From CBDBBY01 sp965205055 (GTDB lineage: Bacteria > Pseudomonadota > Alphaproteobacteria > Rhodobacterales > Rhodobacteraceae): 64,000 nt of DNA. Location of the stretch: the NCBI GenBank assembly GCA_965205055.1, contig OZ242030.1, forward strand, positions 2,728,001 through 2,792,000, written 5' to 3'. The translations under genes were made by a program, and so were the position numbers. Below are positions 18,122 to 25,848 of this stretch, piece by piece (the first letter of the stretch is position 1; the number at the start of each line of letters is the position of its first letter). The notes under the pieces were generated by a model. That model saw only the letters and a program-made list of their open reading frames with translations. It had not been told where the DNA came from and made no database searches.

Positions 18122-19180
18122 CTACTCCCATTCCCCGGGAGGGCTCAGGAAGGATCCGACGAAAACGATAGTTTCGGCTCCGTCCCCAGTCCCGGTCGTG
18201 AACGAACTTCCCAAGGTGCCTGCCACTGCTCGCGGATTCCCGTTGACGTTTCTGTTGGAAAACCGTCCGCTCCAAGACCCTCCAGTGGTCGAGATCGGCA
18301 AATTCAAATCCGTTTCAGCGGTGACGCCGCCGCCCTCAATCCGACCATTGTCGCTGATGGTCGCCTCTCCCAATCTTAAGCGGTAAGGAACCCTGTCAGA
18401 TGAGGATTCGTCGTCGTCGAAACCCTCTTCATATACAATGCCGTTATTGTTGCAGCCGACGCACCCGCTGATAGTGCTGTTCGTGAAGTTCGCCGTCATG
18501 CTCAAAATGGAATTGAATCTCCCCACGTCCAGTTCATCATCGGTCGACACATAAATGCCGGAAACCAGACCCGTGTAAGTGGCCGTCCCGGTCAGCCCGC
18601 TCAAGTCGGCATCAGATTCGATTTCAGGACCGTCCACGAATGCGCCAATCTCGATATTTTGCGGCGAAGGATTGTCTGCGTCGTCAGTCTTTATCCAAAT
18701 GCCTCGGGCAAACCACTCACTTTGAGCCGCCTGCTGGTTCCAGTTCGCCTCCACAAAAGCGATCGAGACTGAATTTCCGCTTTCTTGTCCGCGCAGAGTC
18801 CAAGCTCCCTGACCGTCTTCTGCCGAGTCCGGGTCGTCCGACGCATCCGACGGAGGACGAAAGTTCTCCACAGACCCGCCGGAGCGGGTTACTGTAAAGG
18901 TCGGCTGATTTCCGCTAAAGCTGGCGCTTGCTGAATCCGTTGTAGTGCCGCTGGCGACGTTGCTGGATTGCGTTACGCTTCCGAATTTCGCTCTCGCTAT
19001 CGCCGCCGTCCTAGCGGCATCCAGAGTCGTCTCGGACGAAGGGATGAGATCTCCTATCTGCGCTGAACCGGGATCTCTTTCGTCACCGTCCGTAGCAGAA
19101 GAAACCACCGGCGACCCGCCTCCGCATCCCGCCAAAACCAGAATGCTCGCGCCGATCGTTGCAATAGTTGTTTTCATCAT
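18122..19180 (-). CDS. Surface lipoprotein with TbpB-like C-terminal barrel
   Basis: 352-residue lipoprotein. The N-terminus MMKTTIATIGASILVLAGC ends in the lipobox LAGC. A Gly/Ser/Asp-rich linker and an Ala-rich helical stretch (LDAARTAAIARAKFGS) follow. The beta-rich C-terminal half ends with GGSWSGRFSNRNVNGNPRAV and then AGTLGSSF and VFVGSFLS, the W-GxF and AGT..GSF pattern of the small barrel in Slam-dependent lipoproteins. It is therefore a shorter relative of the 633-residue protein at 1.7 kb, with a ligand that cannot be named. CVGCN near the middle contributes a possible disulfide. ATG 19180 is chosen because AAGGAG lies upstream and the signal peptide begins there. Confidence 0.65.
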   Translation of the reverse strand: MMKTTIATIGASILVLAGCGGGSPVVSSATDGDERDPGSAQIGDLIPSSETTLDAARTAAIARAKFGSVTQSSNVASGTTTDSASASFSGNQPTFTVTRSGGSVENFRPPSDASDDPDSAEDGQGAWTLRGQESGNSVSIAFVEANWNQQAAQSEWFARGIWIKTDDADNPSPQNIEIGAFVDGPEIESDADLSGLTGTATYTGLVSGIYVSTDDELDVGRFNSILSMTANFTNSTISGCVGCNNNGIVYEEGFDDDESSSDRVPYRLRLGEATISDNGRIEGGGVTAETDLNLPISTTGGSWSGRFSNRNVNGNPRAVAGTLGSSFTTGTGDGAETIVFVGSFLSPPGEWE

Positions 19181-19328
19181 GCTCGCTGCTCCTTGCGCGC
19201 GGAACTTGCCTGTAGTTTCCATGCGCGTTTCTTGTCTGCACCAATCGCGAAACATAGGCGAGCATAGCGCTGGAGTAAATGGTTTGTAATGCGTCTGTGT
19301 TCAGCAAAGCGCGTTCCATGATTCTTTG

Positions 19329-19770
19329 TCAGGCGGCTTCGGCGCAACAAGCCTTCCAGTATAGGAAGTCGGGCCGCCGCATGTTTTCGAGGCAGCATCC
19401 GGCGGCGAGCAAGGCGTTGGCGACCGCTTTCAACAAGCGGCACTCCGCCTGTTTGAATCGGGTCCCGACGATGTGCATGCAAGCGCTTTCCACGACGCCG
19501 GAGCCGACCGGCAATCCGCGTTTCCTGCGGAGGTCGCAACGCAACCTGTGCGAGTCGGCCTCCAAATAGCCGTGCAGACCATGACGGCTTCAGGTCGGCG
19601 ATGACATGAGCGGCTCGCCCGGCGTTCAGCTGCTCCTTGATCCAGTTCATCCACCCCTTCCGTTCGCCTTTGCCCGGCGTCAGTGCCGGCCGGCGGCGAA
19701 CGCATATTCGAGGGCATGGAATTGATTGAGAAGGAAGGTCGCTTTCCGTCCGGGCACGATTTCCTCGCAG
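19329..19770 (-). pseudogene. Decayed ISKra4-family transposase
   Basis: Three minus-strand frames together spell the C-terminal part of an ISKra4 transposase. Around 19.7 kb is NQFHALEYAFAAGRH, then a stop or shift; then WMNWIKEQLNAGRAAHVIADLKP in a second frame; then from 19565 RGLPVGSGVVESACMHIVGT, RFKQAECRLLKAVANALLA and CCLENMRRPDF in a third. At least two frameshifts and one stop interrupt it, and the N-terminal half is missing. No terminal repeats were recognised. The element is dead; a smaller scar of the same family is at 10.7 kb. Confidence 0.75.
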
Positions 19771-20091
19771 AAATTCCAAGTCCATGCGGCTCCGTCGGAC
19801 CGGCGTGGCCTCGGCGCTTGACCGCATCCCATGTTCCGCCCAGATCCGAAGCACGGAAAAAGACTTCATGCCCCGGCCTCGCCCGAAGGCCGCGAAACCG
19901 GTTTTGACATGCCCGACCGGAATGCAGAATTATCAGTACGCATCAATACTTGCTACTGACCTGCGCATGACGCTTTTGTCGCTGCGGAACAGCGGTTGAA
20001 GCGTCTTTCCATTCAATTCGGTCCGCAATCAGGTGCGAAACCCTTCGAAATATGGATCAAGAGCGGAATGCAGTCGAATTGAGGAAAAACC
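19771..20091. other. Gap downstream of the acyl-CoA dehydrogenase gene
   Basis: Non-coding remnant region next to the dead ISKra4 transposase. Possible further transposase N-terminal debris, but nothing I can align by eye. Confidence 0.4.
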
Positions 20092-21249
20092 CTACTTGTC
20101 GAGCGATCGGGCGATCAGCTCCTTCATTATCTCGTTGGTGCCGCCGTAGATCATTTGCACTCTGGCATCGGCATACAGGCGCGAAATCGGATATTCCGTC
20201 ATGAATCCATACCCGCCGAACAGCTGAAGGCATTCATTCATGACAACGTTTTGAGTTTCGCTCCCCCAGTACTTCGCCATCGACGCGGTTGCCGAGTCCA
20301 AAGCCCCAGCCTCCAGCCGTCCGATGCAATCGTTCAAAAAGGACCGCAGGACTTCGGCTTTGGTCTTGAGTTCGGCAAGCTTGAATCGGGTGTTCTGGAA
20401 ATCCATGATCCTCTTTCCGAACGCCTTGCGCTCCCGGACGTACGCGACAGTTTCCGCGAGAGCGAAATCGATTGCGCCAAGCGCCGATATTCCGATCAAG
20501 AGCCTTTCCCACGGCAGTTGCTTCATGAGCTGATAAAATCCTTGGCCTTCTTCCTGGCCAAGCAAGTTCGTCAGCGGAACCGAGGCATTGTCGAAAAACA
20601 ACTCCGAGGTGTCGTTCCCTTTCTGGCCGAGCTTTTCAAGCCTTCGACCCCGCCGGAATCCATCCAGCCCGTCGGTTTCGACCACGATGAGCGACACCCC
20701 TTTCGCGCCTACGCCTTTGTCCGTTTTCGCGGCGAGCACGAGCAAATCCGCCGTTCCGCCGTTGGTAATGAAGGTTTTCGACCCGTTTATTCGGTATTGG
20801 TTGCCGACGCTTTCCGCTGTAGTCTGAATCGACTGCACGTCCGACCCGCATTCGGGTTCCGACATCGCCAATGCGCCGACTCGCGCGCCGGAAACCAGAT
20901 TGGGCACCCAGCGCTGCTTCTGCTCCTCCGTTCCGAAAGCGAGTATGTAGTGAATCACTATGGACTGGATGCCGTAGCCCCATCCGCTGTCCCCTGCGCG
21001 TCCCTGTTCATAAAGAACGACGGAATCAAACCCGATCCCTCCGCCGCTGCCGTCGTATTCCTCCGGAACTGATCCGCCCATCAGCCCGGCATCGCCGGCC
21101 TTCCTCCAGAAACTCCGGTCCACGCATTGCTGGTCCGCCCACCTTTCCGTGTTCGGGATCATTTCGTCCGCGAAGAACCGTTTTACAGACTCGGAAAACA
21201 GTTCATGTTCATCCTGCTTCCAAGTCGCGGACGGCGTGAATAGTCCCAT
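20092..21249 (-). CDS. Acyl-CoA dehydrogenase
   Basis: 385-residue flavoenzyme catalysing alpha,beta-dehydrogenation of an acyl-CoA and passing electrons to ETF. Family signatures are ALAMSEPECGSDVQSI near residue 130 (FAD/substrate loop), ITNGGTADLLVLAAKT, WERLLIGISALGAIDFAL, the QLFGGYGFMTEYPISRLYAD segment and the catalytic-base motif MIYGGTNEIMKELIARSL at the C-terminus. It resembles long/isovaleryl-type enzymes, but chain-length class is not decided. I chose ATG 21249 (MGLFTPSATW) because GGAG precedes it; earlier in-frame TTG and ATG codons lack one. It is a single gene with no beta-oxidation partners adjacent. Confidence 0.9.
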   Translation of the reverse strand: MGLFTPSATWKQDEHELFSESVKRFFADEMIPNTERWADQQCVDRSFWRKAGDAGLMGGSVPEEYDGSGGGIGFDSVVLYEQGRAGDSGWGYGIQSIVIHYILAFGTEEQKQRWVPNLVSGARVGALAMSEPECGSDVQSIQTTAESVGNQYRINGSKTFITNGGTADLLVLAAKTDKGVGAKGVSLIVVETDGLDGFRRGRRLEKLGQKGNDTSELFFDNASVPLTNLLGQEEGQGFYQLMKQLPWERLLIGISALGAIDFALAETVAYVRERKAFGKRIMDFQNTRFKLAELKTKAEVLRSFLNDCIGRLEAGALDSATASMAKYWGSETQNVVMNECLQLFGGYGFMTEYPISRLYADARVQMIYGGTNEIMKELIARSLDK

Positions 21250-21710
21250 GCCGATCTCCATCAAGGCTTACAGACGAATTCCATGCAATGCCCGACAATT
21301 ATAGGCATGTTCGAGAAATTCAACAGCCATCGGTCGAATGGACACGCCATCCCCGGCGCGAATCCGCAAATTTGCGGTCGCCGTCAGCGGCATTAGGCGG
21401 CAGCGGAACAAATTCAAGCCATGAATTATCCGAAGACTTCCTTGCGGACGGCGACGAATTTCGAAGTGCAATTTCCACCCGCGATCTTCTTCCTTAAACT
21501 TCGCTTGAAGGCTGCGGCGCAAATCGAGACGATTTCACGAAATTTTTGATGCTTGGAGTTTGTTGGCCGCGACAAAGCGATCGTTCATGGCGATTCTTGC
21601 CGGATCCGCGGCTCGCAAAACCCATTCGCCGAGCAATTTCGCGCCGATCATGCGAGATCCGACCATGTGCGGGTATTCGATGGCGCTTCGACGCTTGAGC
21701 AGTTTGGCTT
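21250..21710. other. Gap between the acyl-CoA dehydrogenase and ankyrin genes
   Basis: Presumably holds the acyl-CoA dehydrogenase promoter. Only short frames with no domain. No clear terminator for the ankyrin gene was identified. Confidence 0.4.
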
Positions 21711-22715
21711 TCAACTGGTTTCAATACGGCCGATCCTAAGCCACCAGTAGATCGCAGAACCCTTCCAAAAAGGTTCGGTTTCCCGGGCATCTACCAATTC
21801 GTAAGCCGTATTGCCGTTCACTGACCGCAATGTGGGGTCTGCGCCGACGGAGCGCAGCGAGTGGACGATTTCGGGATCATCGGCGAAGAACGCGGCGAAA
21901 TGAAGCGGCGTCCATCCGTTCGTGTCAACCGCGTTCACATTGGCTCCCAGTTCCGCCAGTTCCCCGATGACCTCCGAGTTTTTGGCATACGCCGCCGCCC
22001 AATGCAGAGGCGTCCTCCCTAAATCATCTTTCGAATTCGGGTTTCCGCCGCCTTTCGCCAGCGCCTCGAAGACAAGAGGGTTGTTGGATTCAGGCGCAGC
22101 TCGGTGCAACGGGGTCCAACCGTTGTCGGCGCGCGCGTCCGGTTCCGCGCCTCCTTCAATCAAGGTCTGAATGACTGAAACTGTCGCGTCTTCAATCGCC
22201 GCTCGATGAAGCGGCGTCCAATTGACTGCATCGCGGCTGTTTGGATCAGCGCCCCGTCTGATCAACGCCGCGATCGTTGCTTCATTCCCGCTGACTCCGG
22301 CCGCCACGTGGAGCGCGCTTTCATTGAAACGCCCGGCTCGAGCATCAATATCCGCACCTGCATCGATCAGCGCATCGATCATTGCGGGACTCGCGTTCCC
22401 TATCGCTGCGGAATGAATCGGCGCGAAGCCCTGAACATCCGTGGCATTCGGATCTGCCCCAGATGCAACGAACATGCCAACCAATCCGTTTTCGTCGCTT
22501 AGTTCGGCCACGAAATGAAGCGGAGTTTTGCCGTCCGCATCGACTGCATCCGGCTTTGCTCCGAATGCAAGGCATCTGCCGACCACTTCGGCATCGGTTG
22601 CTTGGAAAAATTCACTCGTATTCCACCCTGCGCACTGCGGCAGCGGGAAAACGCCGCACGAACCCGCAACCAAGGCAGCGAGTACTGCGGCCAGCATGCG
22701 CGCGCGAAATCTCAA
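21711..22715 (-). CDS. Ankyrin-repeat lipoprotein
   Basis: 334 residues with about eight ankyrin repeats. Repeated units include GKTPLHFVAELSDENGLV, NWTPLHRAAIEDATVSVI, GWTPLHRAAPESNNPLVF, GRTPLHWAAAYAKNSEVI and GWTPLHFAAFFADDPEIV, each followed by a GADPN- or GANVN-type turn. The N-terminus (RARMLAAVLAALVAGSC) is a signal peptide ending in a lipobox-like AGSC, so the repeats should be periplasmic or surface-exposed protein-interaction modules. I chose TTG 22715 because AAGGA lies nine bases before it; ATG at 22697 is the alternative without a ribosome binding site. Ankyrin proteins are frequent in host-associated bacteria, but the partner is unknown. Confidence 0.82.
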   Translation of the reverse strand: MRFRARMLAAVLAALVAGSCGVFPLPQCAGWNTSEFFQATDAEVVGRCLAFGAKPDAVDADGKTPLHFVAELSDENGLVGMFVASGADPNATDVQGFAPIHSAAIGNASPAMIDALIDAGADIDARAGRFNESALHVAAGVSGNEATIAALIRRGADPNSRDAVNWTPLHRAAIEDATVSVIQTLIEGGAEPDARADNGWTPLHRAAPESNNPLVFEALAKGGGNPNSKDDLGRTPLHWAAAYAKNSEVIGELAELGANVNAVDTNGWTPLHFAAFFADDPEIVHSLRSVGADPTLRSVNGNTAYELVDARETEPFWKGSAIYWWLRIGRIETS

Positions 22716-22939
22716 TGCTTTGGATCCTTCGCCTTCCGTGTCCGAATGCGTCGTTCGGGTTGCGATCAAATAGTGTGACGGGAAATCTCTGATTGGCCGC
22801 AAGCTGCGGTTCTTCCTCCAGCCCATCCGCGGGAAACCTCTTCGGCAGATTCACGGATCGCCTCTAAGGTTGGCGACTCAAGCAGAAATATATCCGCAAA
22901 ACCCCAATGCGGCACCTACGAACATGAGCATCATGACAA

Positions 22940-23016
22940 TGGTCGGAGTGAGAGGATTTGAACCTCCGGCCCCCGCCTCCCGAAGACGGTGCTCTACCAA
23001 GCTGAGCTACACTCCG
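22940..23016 (-). tRNA. tRNA-Pro, anticodon CGG
   Basis: The minus strand folds into a full cloverleaf. The acceptor stem CGGAGTG pairs with CACTCCG, followed by discriminator A and an encoded CCA (TGG at 22940-22942 on the plus strand). The D stem is GCTC/GAGC. The anticodon stem CCGTC/GGCGG carries loop TTCGGGA with anticodon CGG. The T stem is GGAGG/CCTCT with loop TTCAAAT. It reads CCG proline codons. The gene starts 30 bp beyond the stop of the degenerate DUF4276 gene on the same strand. Confidence 0.97.
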
Positions 23017-23026
23017 ATGAGAAAAC

Positions 23027-23055
23027 GATCTATCGCATGCGCATGCTCAATTCAA
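23027..23055 (-). promoter_or_regulatory. Candidate sigma-70 promoter for tRNA-Pro
   Basis: On the minus strand TTGAAT (23050-23055) and TAGATC (23027-23032) are separated by exactly 17 bp and lie just upstream of the tRNA 5' end. The -35 box overlaps the final codons of the DUF4276 frame, and the spacer contains the perfect palindrome GCATGCGCATGC. Confidence 0.4.
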
Positions 23056-23694
23056 TCCAATGTTTGCGTTCAATCCTTCCAAGCATTCCAACCAAGCGTG
23101 AAACCGCGGGCACTCCTCGCGGATTTTCTCCAAGCCTGCTCTCCGCGCAACGGGCGGTCCATGATGGGCCTTGCGATATCCCCGCAAGGTTCTCATAATT
23201 CGTTTGCTCGGCGTGCCTTCGGGATCATCGTTGATATCTTCGGGCGTCTTGAATTGTTGGCGGATCTTCGAAAGCGCCTCGATATCCTGCTCCGCCGCGA
23301 GAGCGACCGCGCGGAATGCGTTCGTGTCGGAAAACAGAAGCCCTTCGAACTCATGCCTCTGAACATAGCGAAACAGTTGCCTGGCATCCGGAACTTTACT
23401 TTGGATTTCCTGAGCAAGATGCTCCTGCAACGCTTCGACTGACCGCTCCCCCTTGTCGCGAAACCCGTAGAAATCGACCAGTGACGTCACCGCGTCATAA
23501 AACCTGCGCAAACGGACCATATGCTATACAAGTCAATTGACGCTGACATCGCCGCCGCCAGCGCCAAAGTTCCCTCGAGCACGAATCGGAATCGGTACAA
23601 CCGGATCGACCCCAAACCGCAAATGATTCAGAAGGACCTCTTTGACGAAGGCTGCTTCCGTTCGGCCCTCCACGACTATCGCAAGTTTGATCAC
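23047..23694 (-). pseudogene. DUF4276 protein interrupted by two in-frame stops
   Basis: The frame opens with GTG 23694, sharing GTGA with the ATPase stop, and reads VIKLAIVVEGRTEAAFVKEV through RARGNFGAGGGDVSVN. TGA, Leu-Val and TAG follow, then HMVRLRRFYDAVTSLVDFYGF and the rest in the same register. Family marks are DFYGF, YVQRHEFEGLLFSD, PEDIND and PSKRI...GYRKAHHGP. Relatives normally have RL.Y at the stop positions, so CGA to TGA plus a Tyr-codon change explain both stops. No frameshift is present. DUF4276 is thought to be TOPRIM-like and is commonly paired with an AAA ATPase. It is a likely pseudogene unless ATG 23520 allows reinitiation. Confidence 0.8.
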
Positions 23695-24815
23695 GGGCAA
23701 CCCCCGATCACGTTCTTCTGCCACAGTTCGCCCGTGGTGTACTCTTCCAGCCAGTCCCGATACTCAATTTCGTTGTAACGGTGAATTTCCGTCCGCCTGT
23801 CCCGCAGCTCTAGTACGAGGATCTCGTCAAGGTCGAATTGATCGACGAGCAGGGGCGACTGGGTCGCAACGATAATCTGTCGCTCCTCCGCGAGCACTTT
23901 GATCATGTCACCTACCAAGGCGACGGCGGCCGGATGCAAACCCAGTTCCGGTTCATCCAATATCAGCACGTCCGGGAGCATCTTGGGCGGCAGATTCAGC
24001 AGAGTCGCAAGTGCGAAGAGACGAAGCGAGCCGTCCGATGTGAGGTGGGCGCCTATGGTCTTGTCCATGCCCTTTGCCTGCCATCGAAGCAAAACCTTGC
24101 CGTAGTCCTCCTTGATCCGGAACCTATCGAAGATCGGCAAAACGCGCCGAATGTAGTCACAAATTGACTCAAACCGATGCAAGTCTCGCTGTTCGAGACG
24201 AAGCAGGACTGCCGCCAAGTTTCCGCCGTCCGACCGAAGGTAGTTGTTGTCCTCCAATTCCCACTTCTTTTTTAGCGGAGAGTCATCCGAAGTATCGTGA
24301 AACTGATGCACAGCGCATTGCCGCAACAGATGGACAAGCACTCCGGCCGTCTTTTGATCAATGTCAACGGATTCAGCCGACTGCGCTGCTTTGACGATCT
24401 CCGCCTCCGTATGCCCACTTCCGATGGGCTGCCAAGGTGCATCCGAACCGAATCCATCGCGTGTGAATCGAAACGCTTCCTCCATGAAAATGAAACGATC
24501 CGGATGCGCGTGACCGAGCGCAAATCGATAATCGTTCCGCCCAGATTCGGTTCGTATGGCCAGTTCAGCTTCCATCCGCGGACTGGTCCTGGTTCCCCCA
24601 AACAGTTGGTCATCAGCGCCTCCGCGACGCTGAACGAACTCGTCCAAGCGGCGAGCGCCGATCATCCAGCTCATCATCTCGAAAAAGCGAACAAGGTTGG
24701 ATTTTCCGGAGCCATTGGCGCCAATCAGCACTGCAGCTCTGGGCATTCCGTTGATTTCGACGTCGGCGAGAGAGCGAAAACCCTTGACACGCAGGGACTC
24801 GATCTGGTTCGGCAT
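23691..24815 (-). CDS. AAA ATPase of the RecF/SMC/OLD-like type, partner of DUF4276
   Basis: 374-residue ABC-type ATPase. The Walker A motif is AAVLIGANGSGKSNLVRFFE near residue 30. The ABC signature region is LTSDGSLRLFALATLL near 265. Walker B is PDVLILDEPELGLHPAA near 285, and a switch His/Gln region IIVATQSPLLVDQF follows. This is the AAA_21/OLD-like arrangement, which in defence systems (OLD class 2, PARIS AriA) energises a TOPRIM or other nuclease partner. Here the partner is the DUF4276 gene, overlapping by GTGA. A strong AGAGGAGG precedes the ATG at 24815. The ATPase frame is intact although its partner is broken. A phage-defence role is inferred from architecture only. Confidence 0.8.
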   Translation of the reverse strand: MPNQIESLRVKGFRSLADVEINGMPRAAVLIGANGSGKSNLVRFFEMMSWMIGARRLDEFVQRRGGADDQLFGGTRTSPRMEAELAIRTESGRNDYRFALGHAHPDRFIFMEEAFRFTRDGFGSDAPWQPIGSGHTEAEIVKAAQSAESVDIDQKTAGVLVHLLRQCAVHQFHDTSDDSPLKKKWELEDNNYLRSDGGNLAAVLLRLEQRDLHRFESICDYIRRVLPIFDRFRIKEDYGKVLLRWQAKGMDKTIGAHLTSDGSLRLFALATLLNLPPKMLPDVLILDEPELGLHPAAVALVGDMIKVLAEERQIIVATQSPLLVDQFDLDEILVLELRDRRTEIHRYNEIEYRDWLEEYTTGELWQKNVIGGCP

Positions 24816-24992
24816 GATACCTCCTCTTTACTTTTCGATGGGTCGTCGCGTCGAACAACCCATCCCCCAACAGCTGCCAACGATGCAGAGACAGCGGCCT
24901 AACTGAGCCGGCGCGCGGACGGAAAACCCGGCATGCCCCTGGGTTTCGACAACCGCAAGATGCAGTTGCGAACTGGCACGCAATTGCGTCTT

Positions 24993-25473
24993 TCAACTAA
25001 ATTCTTCGGCCAAGTCTTGGATTATCCTGAGAGTCTTGGAATCGACTCGGAATTGCAGTTCCTCAAGATGAAGCAGAATCTGGTGGACGTCATCAATCAA
25101 GCCCTGCGCCTTCGCAAGAACCAAGACGCCGAGCGTGCCGGTGAAATTAAGGTTGGCGGCGTCCGCATGCCGCCGCGCGACAAGATCATCAAGCAGATGG
25201 TTCGGCGATTCCAGATCGAGAGCCGATGCCTCCTTTTCTCCTTTGCCCAAGCTTGTAACGAGAGGCAACAACGTGCGGTCCTGTACTGGTCGCACTGCAA
25301 TCCACCGAAGTTCCGACACTCCGGCAGGTAGACTCCACGCCTTCAGCCTTCAGCCAATTCCGCGACTACGGCCGGGGTGTCTGCACCGATCCGAAAAGCT
25401 TCGGCAGCAGATGAATCAAGCCTACCTGATGCAGATACTGCAGAGGCGACGTGTTACATATAACGGCGTGCAT
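24993..25473 (-). pseudogene. Frameshifted DUF3368 PIN-domain toxin
   Basis: Three registers together give a PIN nuclease of the DUF3368 family. ATG 25473 begins MHAVICNTSPLQYLHQVGL and LLPKLFGSV. After a frameshift, TPAVVAELAEG runs into a TGA and RRGVYLPE. The reading then shifts again to SELRWIAVRPV, GEKEASALDL, DDLVARRHAD and FTGTLGVLVLAKAQGLI up to the stop at 24993. VVCNTSPLQYL with its catalytic Asp/Asn region, and TGTLGVL, are diagnostic family segments. The start overlaps the antitoxin gene's end by 20 bp, as in intact UPF0175-DUF3368 pairs. Two shifts plus a stop make it non-functional. Confidence 0.8.
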
Positions 25474-25720
25474 CCTCTACATCTTTACGGAGCTCATCTT
25501 CCGAAATTTCAAACGTATTCACGCCGTAGTCCGCCAATTTGACGAGGAACAAGGGCTTGGGAAGGTTCGCCAGCTCGGCCGCTGCCCCCGTCGACAATCG
25601 CCCCATCTCCAATAGCTTGACCGCGATCAGCGTCCTGGCTTCCTTGCTGAATTCATCATGGGTCATGCCCAATGCCGACAGTATATTTTCGCCGAAGTCG
25701 ATGGTCAGGGATTTGGTCAT
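25454..25720 (-). CDS. UPF0175-family antitoxin
   Basis: 88-residue protein of the UPF0175 family. It has an N-terminal strand MTKSLTIDFGENIL, the helical core EARTLIAVKLLEMGRLSTGAAAELANLP (a helix-turn-helix-like segment), and a C-terminal tail DVEDARRYM. Family members sit immediately upstream of DUF3368 PIN toxins and are regarded as their antitoxins. Its last 20 bp overlap the start of the broken toxin. The antitoxin is intact although the toxin is not, the decay order expected when a TA module loses its function. The ISNCY element begins about 130 bp upstream. Confidence 0.85.
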   Translation of the reverse strand: MTKSLTIDFGENILSALGMTHDEFSKEARTLIAVKLLEMGRLSTGAAAELANLPKPLFLVKLADYGVNTFEISEDELRKDVEDARRYM

Positions 25721-25848
25721 TCATCCGCTCTCTATCCGCGGCGCGCTTGGTCGCGAGCAACTGAGCCGAACGAGCCGCATGTGCAGACCGATTCCGCCCT
25801 TCCGCAAAGCCAAGCGCGCTGAACCATTCAATTTGCTTGATCTAATTG

